Source: Geobacter sp. SVR
GTDB lineage: Bacteria > Desulfobacterota > Desulfuromonadia > Geobacterales > Pseudopelobacteraceae
Length of the DNA stretch: 64,000 bases
NCBI RefSeq assembly: GCF_016865365.1
Contig: NZ_AP024469.1
Coordinates: 1,727,001-1,791,000, forward strand
Reading direction: 5' to 3'
Both the position numbers and the translations under genes were made by a program. The notes beneath the pieces are model-generated. The model saw only the letters and a program-made list of their open reading frames with translations. It had not been told where the DNA came from and did no database searches. Below are positions 13,603-23,658 of this stretch, in pieces; within the stretch, counting starts at the first letter, position 1, and each line of letters begins with the position of its first letter.

Positions 13603-15843
13603 TTATGTCCAAGCTGTCCAAGTGCCTCCAATGCTCCCCATTCTAGTCTTACTAGATAAATTGTCCTGTCTAATGGCGGTTTGAACGATAAAGTCAGAGC
13701 CGTTACCAATTACAGTTAAAGCAATCCAGCCTCCAAAACCACTAGGAGCATTTGTAACGCTAAATCCACAATAGGTTCCTACATCCTTTATATCGTTAGC
13801 GTCCTTACCAGTTATGTTAGCTGAAGATATTAAATCCGTTGTTGAACGGTTGCCGGACTTGAAAGAATTTACTAGGATGTTTATAGTGGCGTTGATTGCA
13901 ACGTTGTTGGTTATAAAGTTGCTTCCTGACGCATCTTCAATACCATTGCCACTATAAACATGATCTCGCTCAATTCTGTTACCGGTAATCATATTACCAG
14001 TGCCCACAACAAGTAATTCGTGCCATACAGCAGGGGTAGCTAATAACAAGCCATTATTTTCTAAATAATTACCTTCTATCAAGGAATTATTAACACTAAA
14101 AAACGCCATTCCAAACGTACCATTGTGTTTAGAGTAATTACCATTGTAACAGCAATGTTCTCCTGAAGTACAGAACCCGGTTCTAGCGTTGTACATGGAT
14201 TTGTTGTTGGTGATCATATTACGGTACTCTTGTACGGTTGTAGTTCCATAATCGGAGTTCATATCAAAGCCATCGAACCACGAGAATTGAACTCTGTTAT
14301 TGGATATAAGCATATTGTAACAGAATACTGAGTGTCCAGACAAAGTACCGTTGTGTGAAAACGACCACAGCTTAATCCCACTTTCGCCTGCATTATTGAC
14401 CAGATTCCCCTGAGCAAGCCCATCAAAGTTTCGCAAAAATCCGATTCCGTTGAAAGATGGGTAACGTACAACGTTATTGATTACTCGGTTGTGGTTTCCC
14501 TGAATACTGTCTGCATTCCAAAAAACAATCCCCCCGGCCCAATTTTTACCTGCCCTGAAATTACAATTTTTGACAGTGGAGTTGGTCGCGGATTCCAAAA
14601 TCACAGAAACAAATCTCCCTGTTATTTGCTCCACTTCAATATTTGAAGCGTCACCATGAAAACTAATTACGGGACCAATATTTTGATTTTGCTGTTCTGT
14701 GGTTAAACTGTCCCATATATCATAGTCATTCACTGTTGGTTGCCAACCAATCTCATCGTTAGTTGTTTGAAACGTAGGGGGAGCCGCCCAATTGTTTGGG
14801 TCTCTTACAATTAAGAAAGGTGCAGTTTTGTTTTCCATCCAAATGTTTCCAATGTAGGAATTAGTACCAGATTCTATCCTAAACACTGTCGTATCAGAAA
14901 TTATTTTAGACTGTTCCCCCATACCTATAATAGTAACGGTCCCTGTATATGTAGCTGGACCACTAAGGTAATAAGTGGACTTAGGTATCCTAAGCACCGC
15001 ACCAGAAGCCAGTGCTTTGGTGAAAGCTAATGTCATATCTGTTACGCCTGGAATACTATTTACGTCCCACCAATCTGGATATACTTCGGTAACACTTCCA
15101 TTACCAAATACCACTTTTCCTGTGCCAATACAGTTAAAGCATCTATTTAGGCCAGAGGAGAATGGCCCATTTATTGTAAGAGTCATTCCATTTGGTATTG
15201 TAATAAGACCGCCAATCCCAACCTTCAGTTCGATATTAGCAGGAACAGTCAAACTAGATGTAAGTGTTTGAACTCCATGCACAAGTAGTTGAATTTCAGT
15301 TCCACCCAAGGCCATAATGGCCAAATTAATATTGGAATAACCACGGATGTCTGCCCAAGGATTACCAAAAGCGCCAGTTGAAGTAACAAAATTTGTAGCC
15401 ATACAAATCAATTTACCGAAAGAATTAAACCCTAATACCTTTCCGGCTCTATTTGCATATTCTGTCACATCCATATCATCACTCTGTTCCCCTATTGGAA
15501 CCTTGATGGAGCGTTCCTCAAGCGTTTCAGTAACATAGAGTCTCTCTTGGAGAGAGTTCAGAAGCTGGTCGGTATTCTTGTCAAAGTCAGCCGGATCTAT
15601 TGCTGGAACACTAGCAAAAGAAGCAGCTCTCTGTTCTATAGGGGTTTCCCGTTTGATGGCAATAGCTACACCAGAATTAGGAGCAACAAGCAATTGAATC
15701 TGAGTGTCATTCAGCCACACAAAGTCATTGGTGGGTATCCCATCCAGGTAGACCTTTACGTATGATCTGGAGATGTAACTGAAGGGGACGGTAAAGGTTC
15801 TTGTAGTTCCATCCCCCCTGTGGTTAGCCGCTGCGTAAGCCAT
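13603..15843 (-). CDS. tailspike/tail fibre with T7 gp17-like N-terminus and beta-helix body
   Basis: 746 residues. Residues ~1-150 (RTFTVPFSYISRSYVKVYLDG ... DQLLNSLQERLYV) match the virion-binding N-terminus of T7-type tail fibres. Residues ~240-640 show parallel beta-helix character with many Asn turns (NNVVRYPSFNGIGFL, NNAGESGIKLW, MITNNKSMYNARTGF), as in pectate-lyase-like tailspikes. A distinct C-terminal domain follows. The gene is visibly more AT-rich than its neighbours, consistent with exchange of the receptor-binding part. Which polysaccharide it binds or cuts is unknown. Confidence 0.85.
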   Translation of the reverse strand: MAYAAANHRGDGTTRTFTVPFSYISRSYVKVYLDGIPTNDFVWLNDTQIQLLVAPNSGVAIAIKRETPIEQRAASFASVPAIDPADFDKNTDQLLNSLQERLYVTETLEERSIKVPIGEQSDDMDVTEYANRAGKVLGFNSFGKLICMATNFVTSTGAFGNPWADIRGYSNINLAIMALGGTEIQLLVHGVQTLTSSLTVPANIELKVGIGGLITIPNGMTLTINGPFSSGLNRCFNCIGTGKVVFGNGSVTEVYPDWWDVNSIPGVTDMTLAFTKALASGAVLRIPKSTYYLSGPATYTGTVTIIGMGEQSKIISDTTVFRIESGTNSYIGNIWMENKTAPFLIVRDPNNWAAPPTFQTTNDEIGWQPTVNDYDIWDSLTTEQQNQNIGPVISFHGDASNIEVEQITGRFVSVILESATNSTVKNCNFRAGKNWAGGIVFWNADSIQGNHNRVINNVVRYPSFNGIGFLRNFDGLAQGNLVNNAGESGIKLWSFSHNGTLSGHSVFCYNMLISNNRVQFSWFDGFDMNSDYGTTTVQEYRNMITNNKSMYNARTGFCTSGEHCCYNGNYSKHNGTFGMAFFSVNNSLIEGNYLENNGLLLATPAVWHELLVVGTGNMITGNRIERDHVYSGNGIEDASGSNFITNNVAINATINILVNSFKSGNRSTTDLISSANITGKDANDIKDVGTYCGFSVTNAPSGFGGWIALTVIGNGSDFIVQTAIRQDNLSSKTRMGSIGGTWTAWT

Positions 15844-15845
15844 TG

Positions 15846-16280
15846 TTACCGGCCTCCATTGCGTATAGTGCTGATGAATTTATCCCACGGAAATAACTTT
15901 CCAGGGCAGGACTTGGGGGCATACTCGGAGTGCCTGTGGATGTCATCAGGAGTTAGGTAAGGGAACTGCCCGAGGAGTGCCAAGGTAAGCTGCACTAGGG
16001 TGTTCATGTGGGCCTCATCAGGCGGGGCAAGATCAAAGTTACCTACCACACAGACACCTATACAGTCGTTGTGTCCTACGGTGTGCGCTCCGGTCTTGTT
16101 GATTGGACGGCCAGTACAGATGTTAATTGTGCCATTCATGTTCTCGATCAAGAAGTGGTAGCCAATGTCATCCCACCCCTTCTCCTCCATGTGATAACGC
16201 TTGATGCCCTCAAAGTCAGAGACAGTGCCATCCTTGGTCAATGAGTGGTGAATGATTATACCTTTTGGTTTTGTCAGCAT
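15846..16280 (-). CDS. N-acetylmuramoyl-L-alanine amidase endolysin (T7 gp3.5-like)
   Basis: 144 residues, Amidase_2 fold. Visible zinc-site and catalytic residues correspond to T7 lysozyme: the IIIHHS histidine, Tyr41 in GYHFLIE, a histidine of IHRHSEYAP, and Lys123/Cys125 in PKSC. It cleaves the sugar-peptide bond of peptidoglycan. T7 gp3.5 also restrains the phage RNAP. Here the gene sits between the ejection proteins and the tailspike rather than among the replication genes, so timing may differ. No signal peptide, so export would depend on a holin. Confidence 0.9.
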   Translation of the reverse strand: MLTKPKGIIIHHSLTKDGTVSDFEGIKRYHMEEKGWDDIGYHFLIENMNGTINICTGRPINKTGAHTVGHNDCIGVCVVGNFDLAPPDEAHMNTLVQLTLALLGQFPYLTPDDIHRHSEYAPKSCPGKLFPWDKFISTIRNGGR

Positions 16281-16294
16281 GTGTTCTCCTACAA

Positions 16295-16336
16295 GAAAAG
16301 GGGAAGCCGTATGAGCCTCCCCCTTCTCCTTTTGGT
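16295..16336 (-). terminator. possible terminator before the endolysin gene
   Basis: Leftward it reads GGGGAGGC, a short loop, then GCTTCCCC with one mismatch, followed by TTTTCTTG. It lies in the 74-base gap between the gp16-like gene and the endolysin. The stem is imperfect, so it may only reduce read-through. Confidence 0.45.
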
Positions 16337-16354
16337 TGTATGTGAAGTTGAGAA

Positions 16355-19300
16355 CTACTGTTCTGCTAAAGAGTCCTGTAGTTCCTGAGCGAATTCCTTA
16401 TGCTTATCCTGAATAGCTTTCCCTATCTCAGGAAACTCCTGGAGCAGTTTACCGGTGGCAGCGGTCTTGGTTTTACCCATAATGCTCTGAATTAAAGCCT
16501 GCTTAGACTTAGGGTTCTCCTTATCTTCCGGCAGGTTGCTAAACTGTGGATTGCCGATGATCTTATCCAGAGCTTCCTTCAGGAGTTTACCTCTCACCTC
16601 CACAAATCGGGAGTGTTGCTCCACAGTCAGTGGCACCCTATCTACCTTCTGCATTGCCTTCAGGTCAGACTTGGTGTCAATCCCAAGGTCAGAGAACATC
16701 TGCCTCACAGGATCTTTGGAAGCTGAGGAGACTGCCACTGGTGATATGAAGTCAGGCCCGAGGTTCCCCTCAGGTGTGATTGGTTCCCCAAAGATGTCCC
16801 TCTTTTGAGGCAGCGTCCTGGAGAGACCAGGAGTCTTGGCCTTTACCTGATCCATGAAGGATATGGTGTCTCTCAGGATGGGGTCCATCTCCCTCTCAAG
16901 GGCTCCAGCACCGGCAGGTATCCAGGACAAAGCAAAGTTCTGGACAAAGGCAGGCATCTTCTTGTCACCCTGAGCTACAGCATCAAGCATCTCCGTGAAG
17001 CCCTTCAGCATGGTCTTGGAGGTAAGGTTGCGGGTAATTGCTATCAGGGCTGCTGTTGATGCCTTGGCTGCATCTCCTTCATCAGTGGCATATTGCATGA
17101 TCTCATGAGTGTCGGCAGCAAGGCCAAGAAGCGAGGATATAGGGTCCAGCCTGTTGTAGGAGTAATACTTGTCTCCCACTTTGATTGAATAAGGCTGCCA
17201 TCCATCAACACGCTTGGCTGCTTGGTTTTCCCCACCTCCACCTGTGATCATACCCGCTGCCGCCATGCCCAAGGCAGAGGACATTAGGAGACCACCAGTA
17301 GACCATCGTGCAAGATACTCAGCCTTTTGTTCCCGAGTTCCACTTCTCATGATGTCTCTGACTTCCTGTTGAAAGAGTGACAATCCAGGGAGCCGGTCAA
17401 AGACGTATTGGATCAGGTTGGTTGGGGTTCTGGTGAAGGGAATGAAAAGTTGCAGGGTAGGGTGTTTTGCCACAAGGTTGTTGGCAGACCCCAGGATTCC
17501 CTTAGGGTTGGCCGTGAAGGTGTTGATCCTGGTGGTATTCAAGGCCTTCTCCATCAGTGATTCTGTAGGAGAGTCAACCAGCTCTGCCTTGAGTGTGCCA
17601 ATGCGTTTTGCTAATGCGGAACCTTCAAGACCTTCAGAGACACCCACACGGTATGCTTCCAGGTATGCCTCACGGTGCAGCGCCCCTCTGTAGTTGATGA
17701 CCTTGAAGAACTCATCCTCTGCACCAAGGGCATCAAAGGTGGTCCTCAGGAACTTACCGGAAGCATCCACCCCTCTCCCGAGAGCACCATCCATGCCCAA
17801 CGCTGTAGCAAGGTAATCTACCCCTTGTCCTACCGGAGTGACCTTGAAGTTCTCTGATGAGATCCCATGAGCCAGCTCGGTTCCATCCACCTTGGAGATA
17901 AGAGGATCAATGGTGGATTGTGATGTAGTCCAGGCCCTCTTTGCCAGCCTGAGGGCATCCATCCAGGTATCCTTCTGAGCAACACCTTCCAGGAGTGCCT
18001 TGGCATCCCCCAAGCCCCTGCCTGAGAAAATACCGGCCAGGGTGTCCTCACCAAGATTCATGATACCGGCCAGGAAGTTGCCGGACATGTTGGCGGCATG
18101 GGTGATCGGATTTGAGAGCATGACCGTTCGGTGCAACTCATTGAGGAACCGCAAGGAAGGGCTTGAGTTCAAACCCCTCAGGTAACGGTTGACCTGAATC
18201 TGATCACCTTCCCGCATGATCTCCTTAAGCTTCTGGACAGCAGCAACCATTTGGCGCTTACCACCCTGTTGGGCCATCATCTGATCAACAGACTTGAAGT
18301 CCATGCTCACGGTATCTGCTGCAATCTTCATGGAGTTGAGTGCTCGGGCTACCTCAGTCTGACTGCCTTTTACCTCAGCCTGAACAGCAGCGGCCAATGA
18401 TGTCATTTCCCGAAACTTCATGAGGAGTTCTGCCGGTGGATCAGCATGGGTGAGAATCTGATCCATGACTTCCAACAGAGGCGTCTTGATGCTGTTCATT
18501 GCTACTCTGGCAGCCAGGAGCCTTTCAGAAAGCTTCCTGGTATCCCTGGAGAGCATGTTAACATTGTGCAGGTTTACACCAAGCTCATCAGCACCCTGAA
18601 TGGTAGCCTCATGGGATACCACACCTCGGGTCATCTTGGCTGTCTCCTCGGGGATATGCTCTGAGATCAGGTTAGTAAGACCATCAATGGCCTCCTTGAG
18701 ATCATCAGGTGCCTTGATACCATTCAGGTTGAAGTCCTTCCCTATGGCTGTGGATACACCCTGGAGGTCCCCATCACGGAGAGCCTGCACGATAGCTTCA
18801 GATTTACCTTCAGGGATCTTCACGAGTGGTTTGTACTTCTCCCTGACCCATGAACGGTTCAGAACCTTCTCCCATCCGGCCTTACTGTTCTCACGTTTGA
18901 CCAAGGCATCACGTACCTGTCGCACTGTGGTGAGGGAGTGTTCCACTTGGGTCTTGGCTTCTGGTGTAAGGTCCCCTTTTAGCCGTTCAGCATAGGCAGC
19001 CTCGATGGTGTTGAAGTCCTCGATCTGCTTTTGTGTGTTGGCCTGAATATCAGTGAGGGCAGTAGCCTTTTCCTCAGGAGTTCCATGCAGAAACTTCCTT
19101 AAGGTTTTAGCCGCGATATACCCACCTGTGCCTATGGCAAGACCAATGCTTATGTCTTCCCACCCGCCCACTTTACCGTCCCCATTGTAGTCAATGAAGA
19201 AGCCGGAGCTTGCACCCGCTGTTGGAGCCAAAATAGCTCCTGGAGAAGATACAGCGCCACTCTCATTACCCACCAGACTCCCCATTGAATCCAGGAAGCC

Positions 19301-20947
19301 TGTCACCGAGCGCCTGTCAGAAGCGGCAATCTCCTGTATCTTCTTTGGAAGCAAGGATTCATCCAAAGGGGGCAACTTGCGTATATCGTAAGGCTGCCCT
19401 TGAGCATCCAGGATGGAGGTCTGGTATTCCTCAGGTGTCCCATTTACCCCCCACTTAGGAAGGATCTGAGGTGTATCCAAGGAACCTGACGGCAGGGTAT
19501 CACTTGCTGTTCGGGCTATATCAGGAACACCATTCAGGTGGGTATCTTCAGGGTAAGCCCTCAGGTCTCCCTCAGGTGTTGAACCAGAGAGAGGCACCTG
19601 TTCTCCTTGGATCTCGGGGATGATTTCAATGTCTCTGCCTTCTGCTTTGGCCGCAGAGATGGCGGTTAGCTGATCTTCCACTTCCTTGGAGATCTCTTCC
19701 ACAGGGCGCTCAGGCTCCAGCTTAGTCAGGGCGTTGACCCGTCCTTCCTTGGTAGCAGCCAAGAGCCTTGCTTCTATTTCATCAGGACTCAAAGGAGCTT
19801 CACCAGCGGGAAGAACCTCAGGATTGGCTACAGGTTCAGTGGCTTTAGGCTGTACCTCAAGGTTAGCTTCCGTTCCTGGCGGTGGAGGCTCTGCCGGTTT
19901 TGCTGGTGCTGGCCCAAATTCAGGATCAGCAACAGGTCCTTTGGCGGGAGTACCTGGAGGAGTCACCTCAGGATTGACAACCTCAGGAGCATCCTTAGGC
20001 TGCACCACAGCGGTTGCCTCAGTGTCATTTAGGTGGTTCTCTTTGGCATTCGGATCAAGGATAGGCTCCTTACGTACAGGCTGGACTTCATCTCCAAGTT
20101 GGCCTGCTTCCTTGGCCTTAAGTTTTCTGATGCTTTCGGACTCTCGGGCTAGAACCTCTTGGGCAGCCTTCAGCGCCTCCTCACCTTCCTTGCCTGAAGC
20201 CTTCAGGGTCTTTGCTGCTCGGTAAGCCTTCAAAGCGTTGAAGAGACCCTTAGCACCTTCTATTCCCAGGTCCAGACCAGCACCGAGCAGGGCATTCTCC
20301 ACCCCGTTCTTCATACGAGCGGTGGCCTTACTGTCACCAGGGGAGGCCTGGAGATATTCCGTTATGGGATTCTGGAGGGCTGGAAGTGATTGCACCAAGT
20401 TGGACAGTCGGTGTTCATAAGGATCAAAGGCAACAGCGGAAGTGACACCACCGGCTGCTGCACCTTGGGCAACCTTAGCTGCCACTGAAGCTGCCTTCCC
20501 TAGCTTCATGCCTTTGGTCAGAGCACCTGCCGCCCTGTTGATAGGGATGAAAGCGGTTACAAACTGCGTGATTCCTGAAGCCAGATTGTAGGCCAGCCCT
20601 GTTCCCTGTTCCTCAGCCTTGAGCTTGTCCTTTGAGAGACCTGTAACGTTCTCCAGGAGATTGCTGAAGTTGTGGCGTTCGGGAGCATTTGAATCAGGGA
20701 TCCGAGCTACGAAGGTGGACAACTCATCCAGGGAGTTGAACAGCTCATGGGTGGCTTTCTTTACCCCATGTACTGAACCTTTAAGAATGCTTGCGGCCAC
20801 CCCAGGCTTCTCAGTGGGTTGAGGAGCTGAAGGAGTTGCCTGGGGCGCCGCATCCGCTTGTGAGTAAAGGGCATTGAACTCGTCCATCTGTTGACGGTTG
20901 TAGTCGGCTGCCGATTTACGCTGGTAGCGCGATGTTATGTTACCCAA
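16355..20947 (-). CDS. large internal virion protein (T7 gp16-like ejection protein)
   Basis: 1530 residues, the largest gene of the prophage, at the position of T7 gene 16. Layout: helical N-terminus, hydrophobic segments near 110-170, a Pro/Ala/Glu-rich linker at about 310-480, an EF-hand-like loop DYNGDGKVGGWE near 590, then a long helical region. I see no lytic transglycosylase motif, which T7 gp16 carries at its N-terminus. By family role it would be ejected to extend a DNA channel across the envelope. The assignment rests on length, position and composition. Confidence 0.8.
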   Translation of the reverse strand: MGNITSRYQRKSAADYNRQQMDEFNALYSQADAAPQATPSAPQPTEKPGVAASILKGSVHGVKKATHELFNSLDELSTFVARIPDSNAPERHNFSNLLENVTGLSKDKLKAEEQGTGLAYNLASGITQFVTAFIPINRAAGALTKGMKLGKAASVAAKVAQGAAAGGVTSAVAFDPYEHRLSNLVQSLPALQNPITEYLQASPGDSKATARMKNGVENALLGAGLDLGIEGAKGLFNALKAYRAAKTLKASGKEGEEALKAAQEVLARESESIRKLKAKEAGQLGDEVQPVRKEPILDPNAKENHLNDTEATAVVQPKDAPEVVNPEVTPPGTPAKGPVADPEFGPAPAKPAEPPPPGTEANLEVQPKATEPVANPEVLPAGEAPLSPDEIEARLLAATKEGRVNALTKLEPERPVEEISKEVEDQLTAISAAKAEGRDIEIIPEIQGEQVPLSGSTPEGDLRAYPEDTHLNGVPDIARTASDTLPSGSLDTPQILPKWGVNGTPEEYQTSILDAQGQPYDIRKLPPLDESLLPKKIQEIAASDRRSVTGFLDSMGSLVGNESGAVSSPGAILAPTAGASSGFFIDYNGDGKVGGWEDISIGLAIGTGGYIAAKTLRKFLHGTPEEKATALTDIQANTQKQIEDFNTIEAAYAERLKGDLTPEAKTQVEHSLTTVRQVRDALVKRENSKAGWEKVLNRSWVREKYKPLVKIPEGKSEAIVQALRDGDLQGVSTAIGKDFNLNGIKAPDDLKEAIDGLTNLISEHIPEETAKMTRGVVSHEATIQGADELGVNLHNVNMLSRDTRKLSERLLAARVAMNSIKTPLLEVMDQILTHADPPAELLMKFREMTSLAAAVQAEVKGSQTEVARALNSMKIAADTVSMDFKSVDQMMAQQGGKRQMVAAVQKLKEIMREGDQIQVNRYLRGLNSSPSLRFLNELHRTVMLSNPITHAANMSGNFLAGIMNLGEDTLAGIFSGRGLGDAKALLEGVAQKDTWMDALRLAKRAWTTSQSTIDPLISKVDGTELAHGISSENFKVTPVGQGVDYLATALGMDGALGRGVDASGKFLRTTFDALGAEDEFFKVINYRGALHREAYLEAYRVGVSEGLEGSALAKRIGTLKAELVDSPTESLMEKALNTTRINTFTANPKGILGSANNLVAKHPTLQLFIPFTRTPTNLIQYVFDRLPGLSLFQQEVRDIMRSGTREQKAEYLARWSTGGLLMSSALGMAAAGMITGGGGENQAAKRVDGWQPYSIKVGDKYYSYNRLDPISSLLGLAADTHEIMQYATDEGDAAKASTAALIAITRNLTSKTMLKGFTEMLDAVAQGDKKMPAFVQNFALSWIPAGAGALEREMDPILRDTISFMDQVKAKTPGLSRTLPQKRDIFGEPITPEGNLGPDFISPVAVSSASKDPVRQMFSDLGIDTKSDLKAMQKVDRVPLTVEQHSRFVEVRGKLLKEALDKIIGNPQFSNLPEDKENPKSKQALIQSIMGKTKTAATGKLLQEFPEIGKAIQDKHKEFAQELQDSLAEQ

Positions 20948-20957
20948 TCTGTTCTCC

Positions 20958-22664
20958 TTATTTTATCTGCTTGCCGGAAAGGAAGCGTCTCAGTTCCAGG
21001 ACACCCTCATCCGGCCTGAGCTTGCCGGACTCAACGTCTGCCTTGATAGCTTCTGCTGATGTATATTTGGAGGGACCAAAGATCTCGGCAGCCGTCCTCC
21101 CTGTGTCCTTGCCATATTTGCTGATGAGGTCTGAGGCTACCTGCTGTGGTGTCTCCCCGGCGTTCACCCTGCCAAAGAACATGCGGCCATAGGTGTCCAT
21201 ACGCATGGCTGCCTGAGTGCCATCCAGGTCATACATGCTCTTCTCACCTACAACCTGTTTCAGCATGTCCCACCCAAGCTTTCGTTCCTCGACAGTAAGG
21301 GTCCGGTTTGCCCTTGCTTCAGATTGAATGTGGTTGATCCGAGAGGTGATCCTCTCCTGGAGATCCTTAGCAGTCTCATGGTTCATCCTGGAGCCATAAC
21401 CTGTAATGACTTCCTTACGGAGTGCATCTAGGTTGGAGACTGAAGTGGACATCTCAACACGTTCCCTGATGTTAGTGATATGGGGCCAATCCTGGATGAT
21501 GTTCTTCTCTCCATTCCGGTACTCATAAAGCTTTGCCACGAGGGACTGAGTGTTGTTGGCATCCAGGTACTTGGCTCCGGTAATGGCAGCCTGAGCCTGG
21601 GAGTAGAGGAGATCAGGATTGAGCACCACATTTACAAACAGGTCCTTCTCTTCATTGTCCTGCTTCTGCTTTAACCACTTGGCATCTGCCTTCTCACGTT
21701 CAGTCTGAATATGAGTGATCCTGCTTTGGATGTGCTCAATATCAGGCCTGAACTTCAGCTTCCCCTCAGCGTCCACCATCGTACTCCAGGACTGCTTGGT
21801 GTCAGGGTCAGGAGCATCATAGAGGGACAGCAGTTTGTGGGCCTGAGTCAAGGCTTCAGATGCCGGTATGGTCTGGTCCTGAGCTATCTTCATAGCTGTG
21901 GCACCAATGTTGGCTACCACCATCCTGGAATATTCATCCCGAGTGACAAAGTTGGTGGGCTTCACCTTGAGAGCCCAATCGTCACCCATGAGTCTCCTGA
22001 GGTTGGCTATGTCCTCCTCGGTCTTGGCACCCTTGGCATAGGTGTAAAGGTGGTCCTGCTGCATTTGGCTGATGGAGTTGGTGAAAGAGGTTTTGGCTGT
22101 GTCGTAGGAAGCCTTCTGGAACTCCATTGAGCCTTCAACCTGTGCCTGCTTCAGTTGTTCTGAGGCACCAAACATGATGGTGGGATTATTACCCACAGCG
22201 GAGAAGTGATGGGTGTAAAGATCCTGAAAGAACTTATCATGGGCTCCTTGTGGATCGGGCTGGTTCTGAAAGTAATTGTTCTCCTTCAGCTTCAGCAGAT
22301 ACTCTTTTCTGAACTCAAGACCTTTGGCTTCCCCTTGGGTGACATCATAAGCCTCACGATAGCCATAACCATTGTTCAAAAACCCTTCAGGTTCTTGGTA
22401 AGGTTTACCTGCGATAGCATCAGCCTTACCCTGGAGAGCATTCTCATCCTTGTACGCTTTCTGAATCTGAATGAAGCCGTTTGTGATCTTGTCTACATTT
22501 TTCAGGGCATCCACAAAAGAAGCCACATCGGGAGATACCTCAGGTCTTTTGTAAGGATCGGTAGGACGTGCCTGAATTTTGAGATTGGGGGTGGTAAAGC
22601 TGAAGAAATCCCTTGGGTCCGCCTGCTTACGGGAGGACGGTTGTGGTTTTACAAATTCGGCCAT
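20958..22664 (-). CDS. internal virion protein (T7 gp15-like)
   Basis: 568 residues, mostly helical and polar, with no membrane segment or catalytic motif. It sits between the gp14-like and gp16-like genes, as gene 15 does in T7, where it forms part of the inner core and the ejected channel. The N-terminus (RDFFSFTTPNLKIQARP) and the repeated heptad-like helices fit. T7 gp15 is longer (747 residues), so this is a compact version. Confidence 0.75.
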   Translation of the reverse strand: MAEFVKPQPSSRKQADPRDFFSFTTPNLKIQARPTDPYKRPEVSPDVASFVDALKNVDKITNGFIQIQKAYKDENALQGKADAIAGKPYQEPEGFLNNGYGYREAYDVTQGEAKGLEFRKEYLLKLKENNYFQNQPDPQGAHDKFFQDLYTHHFSAVGNNPTIMFGASEQLKQAQVEGSMEFQKASYDTAKTSFTNSISQMQQDHLYTYAKGAKTEEDIANLRRLMGDDWALKVKPTNFVTRDEYSRMVVANIGATAMKIAQDQTIPASEALTQAHKLLSLYDAPDPDTKQSWSTMVDAEGKLKFRPDIEHIQSRITHIQTEREKADAKWLKQKQDNEEKDLFVNVVLNPDLLYSQAQAAITGAKYLDANNTQSLVAKLYEYRNGEKNIIQDWPHITNIRERVEMSTSVSNLDALRKEVITGYGSRMNHETAKDLQERITSRINHIQSEARANRTLTVEERKLGWDMLKQVVGEKSMYDLDGTQAAMRMDTYGRMFFGRVNAGETPQQVASDLISKYGKDTGRTAAEIFGPSKYTSAEAIKADVESGKLRPDEGVLELRRFLSGKQIK

Positions 22665-22673
22665 TACGCCTCC

Positions 22674-23201
22674 TTATGTTTTGGGTGCCGGACCTGCGAT
22701 TGATCTACCAGCGGCGTATCCTTGTGCTCCTGCGGCTGCTGTTGAGGTAGCTATCTGGAGTCCTGCCATGAATGGAGATGGAACACGGGAAGCAGCAGCC
22801 CTAATTCTGCCTTGAGCGTTGGCGAAGATAGCATCCTTCTCAGCCTGGGATTGTTCAATACCGGCAGACCTGTTGGCTTCCATGATGGAAATATCCTTGG
22901 ATGCTGCTTGGTGGGCTGCAAGTTCCTCTCTGCCTGTGGTAAGCCCTGCTTCGGCTGCTGAGAGCCTGATGGCTGCCCGTTCCTTTAAGGACTGCCTGAG
23001 TCTCTCCGTCATATCCAGACCGGCAGAGGCATTGATTTGTTCTTGCTGAAGGGTAGCCCTTTGGTAGTCAGACGCAGCGGCAGACTCGGCGGACTTGGTT
23101 TCCGCTTCGGCTTGGTTTTGGGCCTGCACTATGCTGATAGCTGATGCAGTTGCTGAGGCAATCACGGAAACAGCCGCCACAGCCAGCATGGGGTTACACA
23201 T
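22674..23201 (-). CDS. internal virion protein (T7 gp14-like)
   Basis: 175 residues: a hydrophobic N-terminus (LAVAAVSVIASATASAISIVQ) followed by an Ala/Gln/Glu-rich helix, the typical look of gp14-type core proteins, and a Gly/Ala-rich end. In T7 gp14 is ejected first and inserts in the outer membrane. The start overlaps the end of the GNAT-like gene by 8 bases. Confidence 0.8.
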   Translation of the reverse strand: MCNPMLAVAAVSVIASATASAISIVQAQNQAEAETKSAESAAASDYQRATLQQEQINASAGLDMTERLRQSLKERAAIRLSAAEAGLTTGREELAAHQAASKDISIMEANRSAGIEQSQAEKDAIFANAQGRIRAAASRVPSPFMAGLQIATSTAAAGAQGYAAGRSIAGPAPKT

Positions 23202-23658
23202 GTTTGTACCTCACGAATTGTAAGAAAGTAACGGCAGGGTCATGGAACCTGAGGGGTGTTGGTAAGATCGTAAACCCGAGCCACTTGAGCCACCGTATTG
23301 CTACCTCGTGCCTGGAATCCACCGTGTTTGACAGAACATCATACTTTTCGTGGAACCTCAGGATAACCTCACGAGAGCCTTTGAGGAAGGTCTTGGAGAA
23401 TGCACTTACTTCCCCTGTAGAGAGGAACCAAGGCACCCCGAATGTGCCTCCATGAGAGACACCATAAACGGCAACTATTCGTCCACCCAAAAGGACAACC
23501 CACGGCTCCTCACAGAGATCCAAGGAGGCTGCCAAAGCCTCACGAGGGGTAAGACCCGTAGCAGCTCTCAATTCAGCCACATCAGCAGCACAAAGGTTCA
23601 TGCTAAGGATGGCAGAGTGGTCCTCCAGGGTGGCTGGCTGGTGTGTAGCTACACTCAT
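23194..23658 (-). CDS. GNAT-like internal protein (T7 gp13-like)
   Basis: 154 residues with an acetyltransferase-like layout: N-terminal strand-helix, GGRIVAVYGVS, and a late VDSRHEVAIRWLKWLGFTI corresponding to the last helix-strand of the GNAT fold. T7 gp13 has the same architecture and position after gene 12 and is needed for assembly of the inner core. The acetyl-CoA loop is degenerate, so a structural role is more likely than catalysis. Confidence 0.75.
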   Translation of the reverse strand: MSVATHQPATLEDHSAILSMNLCAADVAELRAATGLTPREALAASLDLCEEPWVVLLGGRIVAVYGVSHGGTFGVPWFLSTGEVSAFSKTFLKGSREVILRFHEKYDVLSNTVDSRHEVAIRWLKWLGFTILPTPLRFHDPAVTFLQFVRYKHV

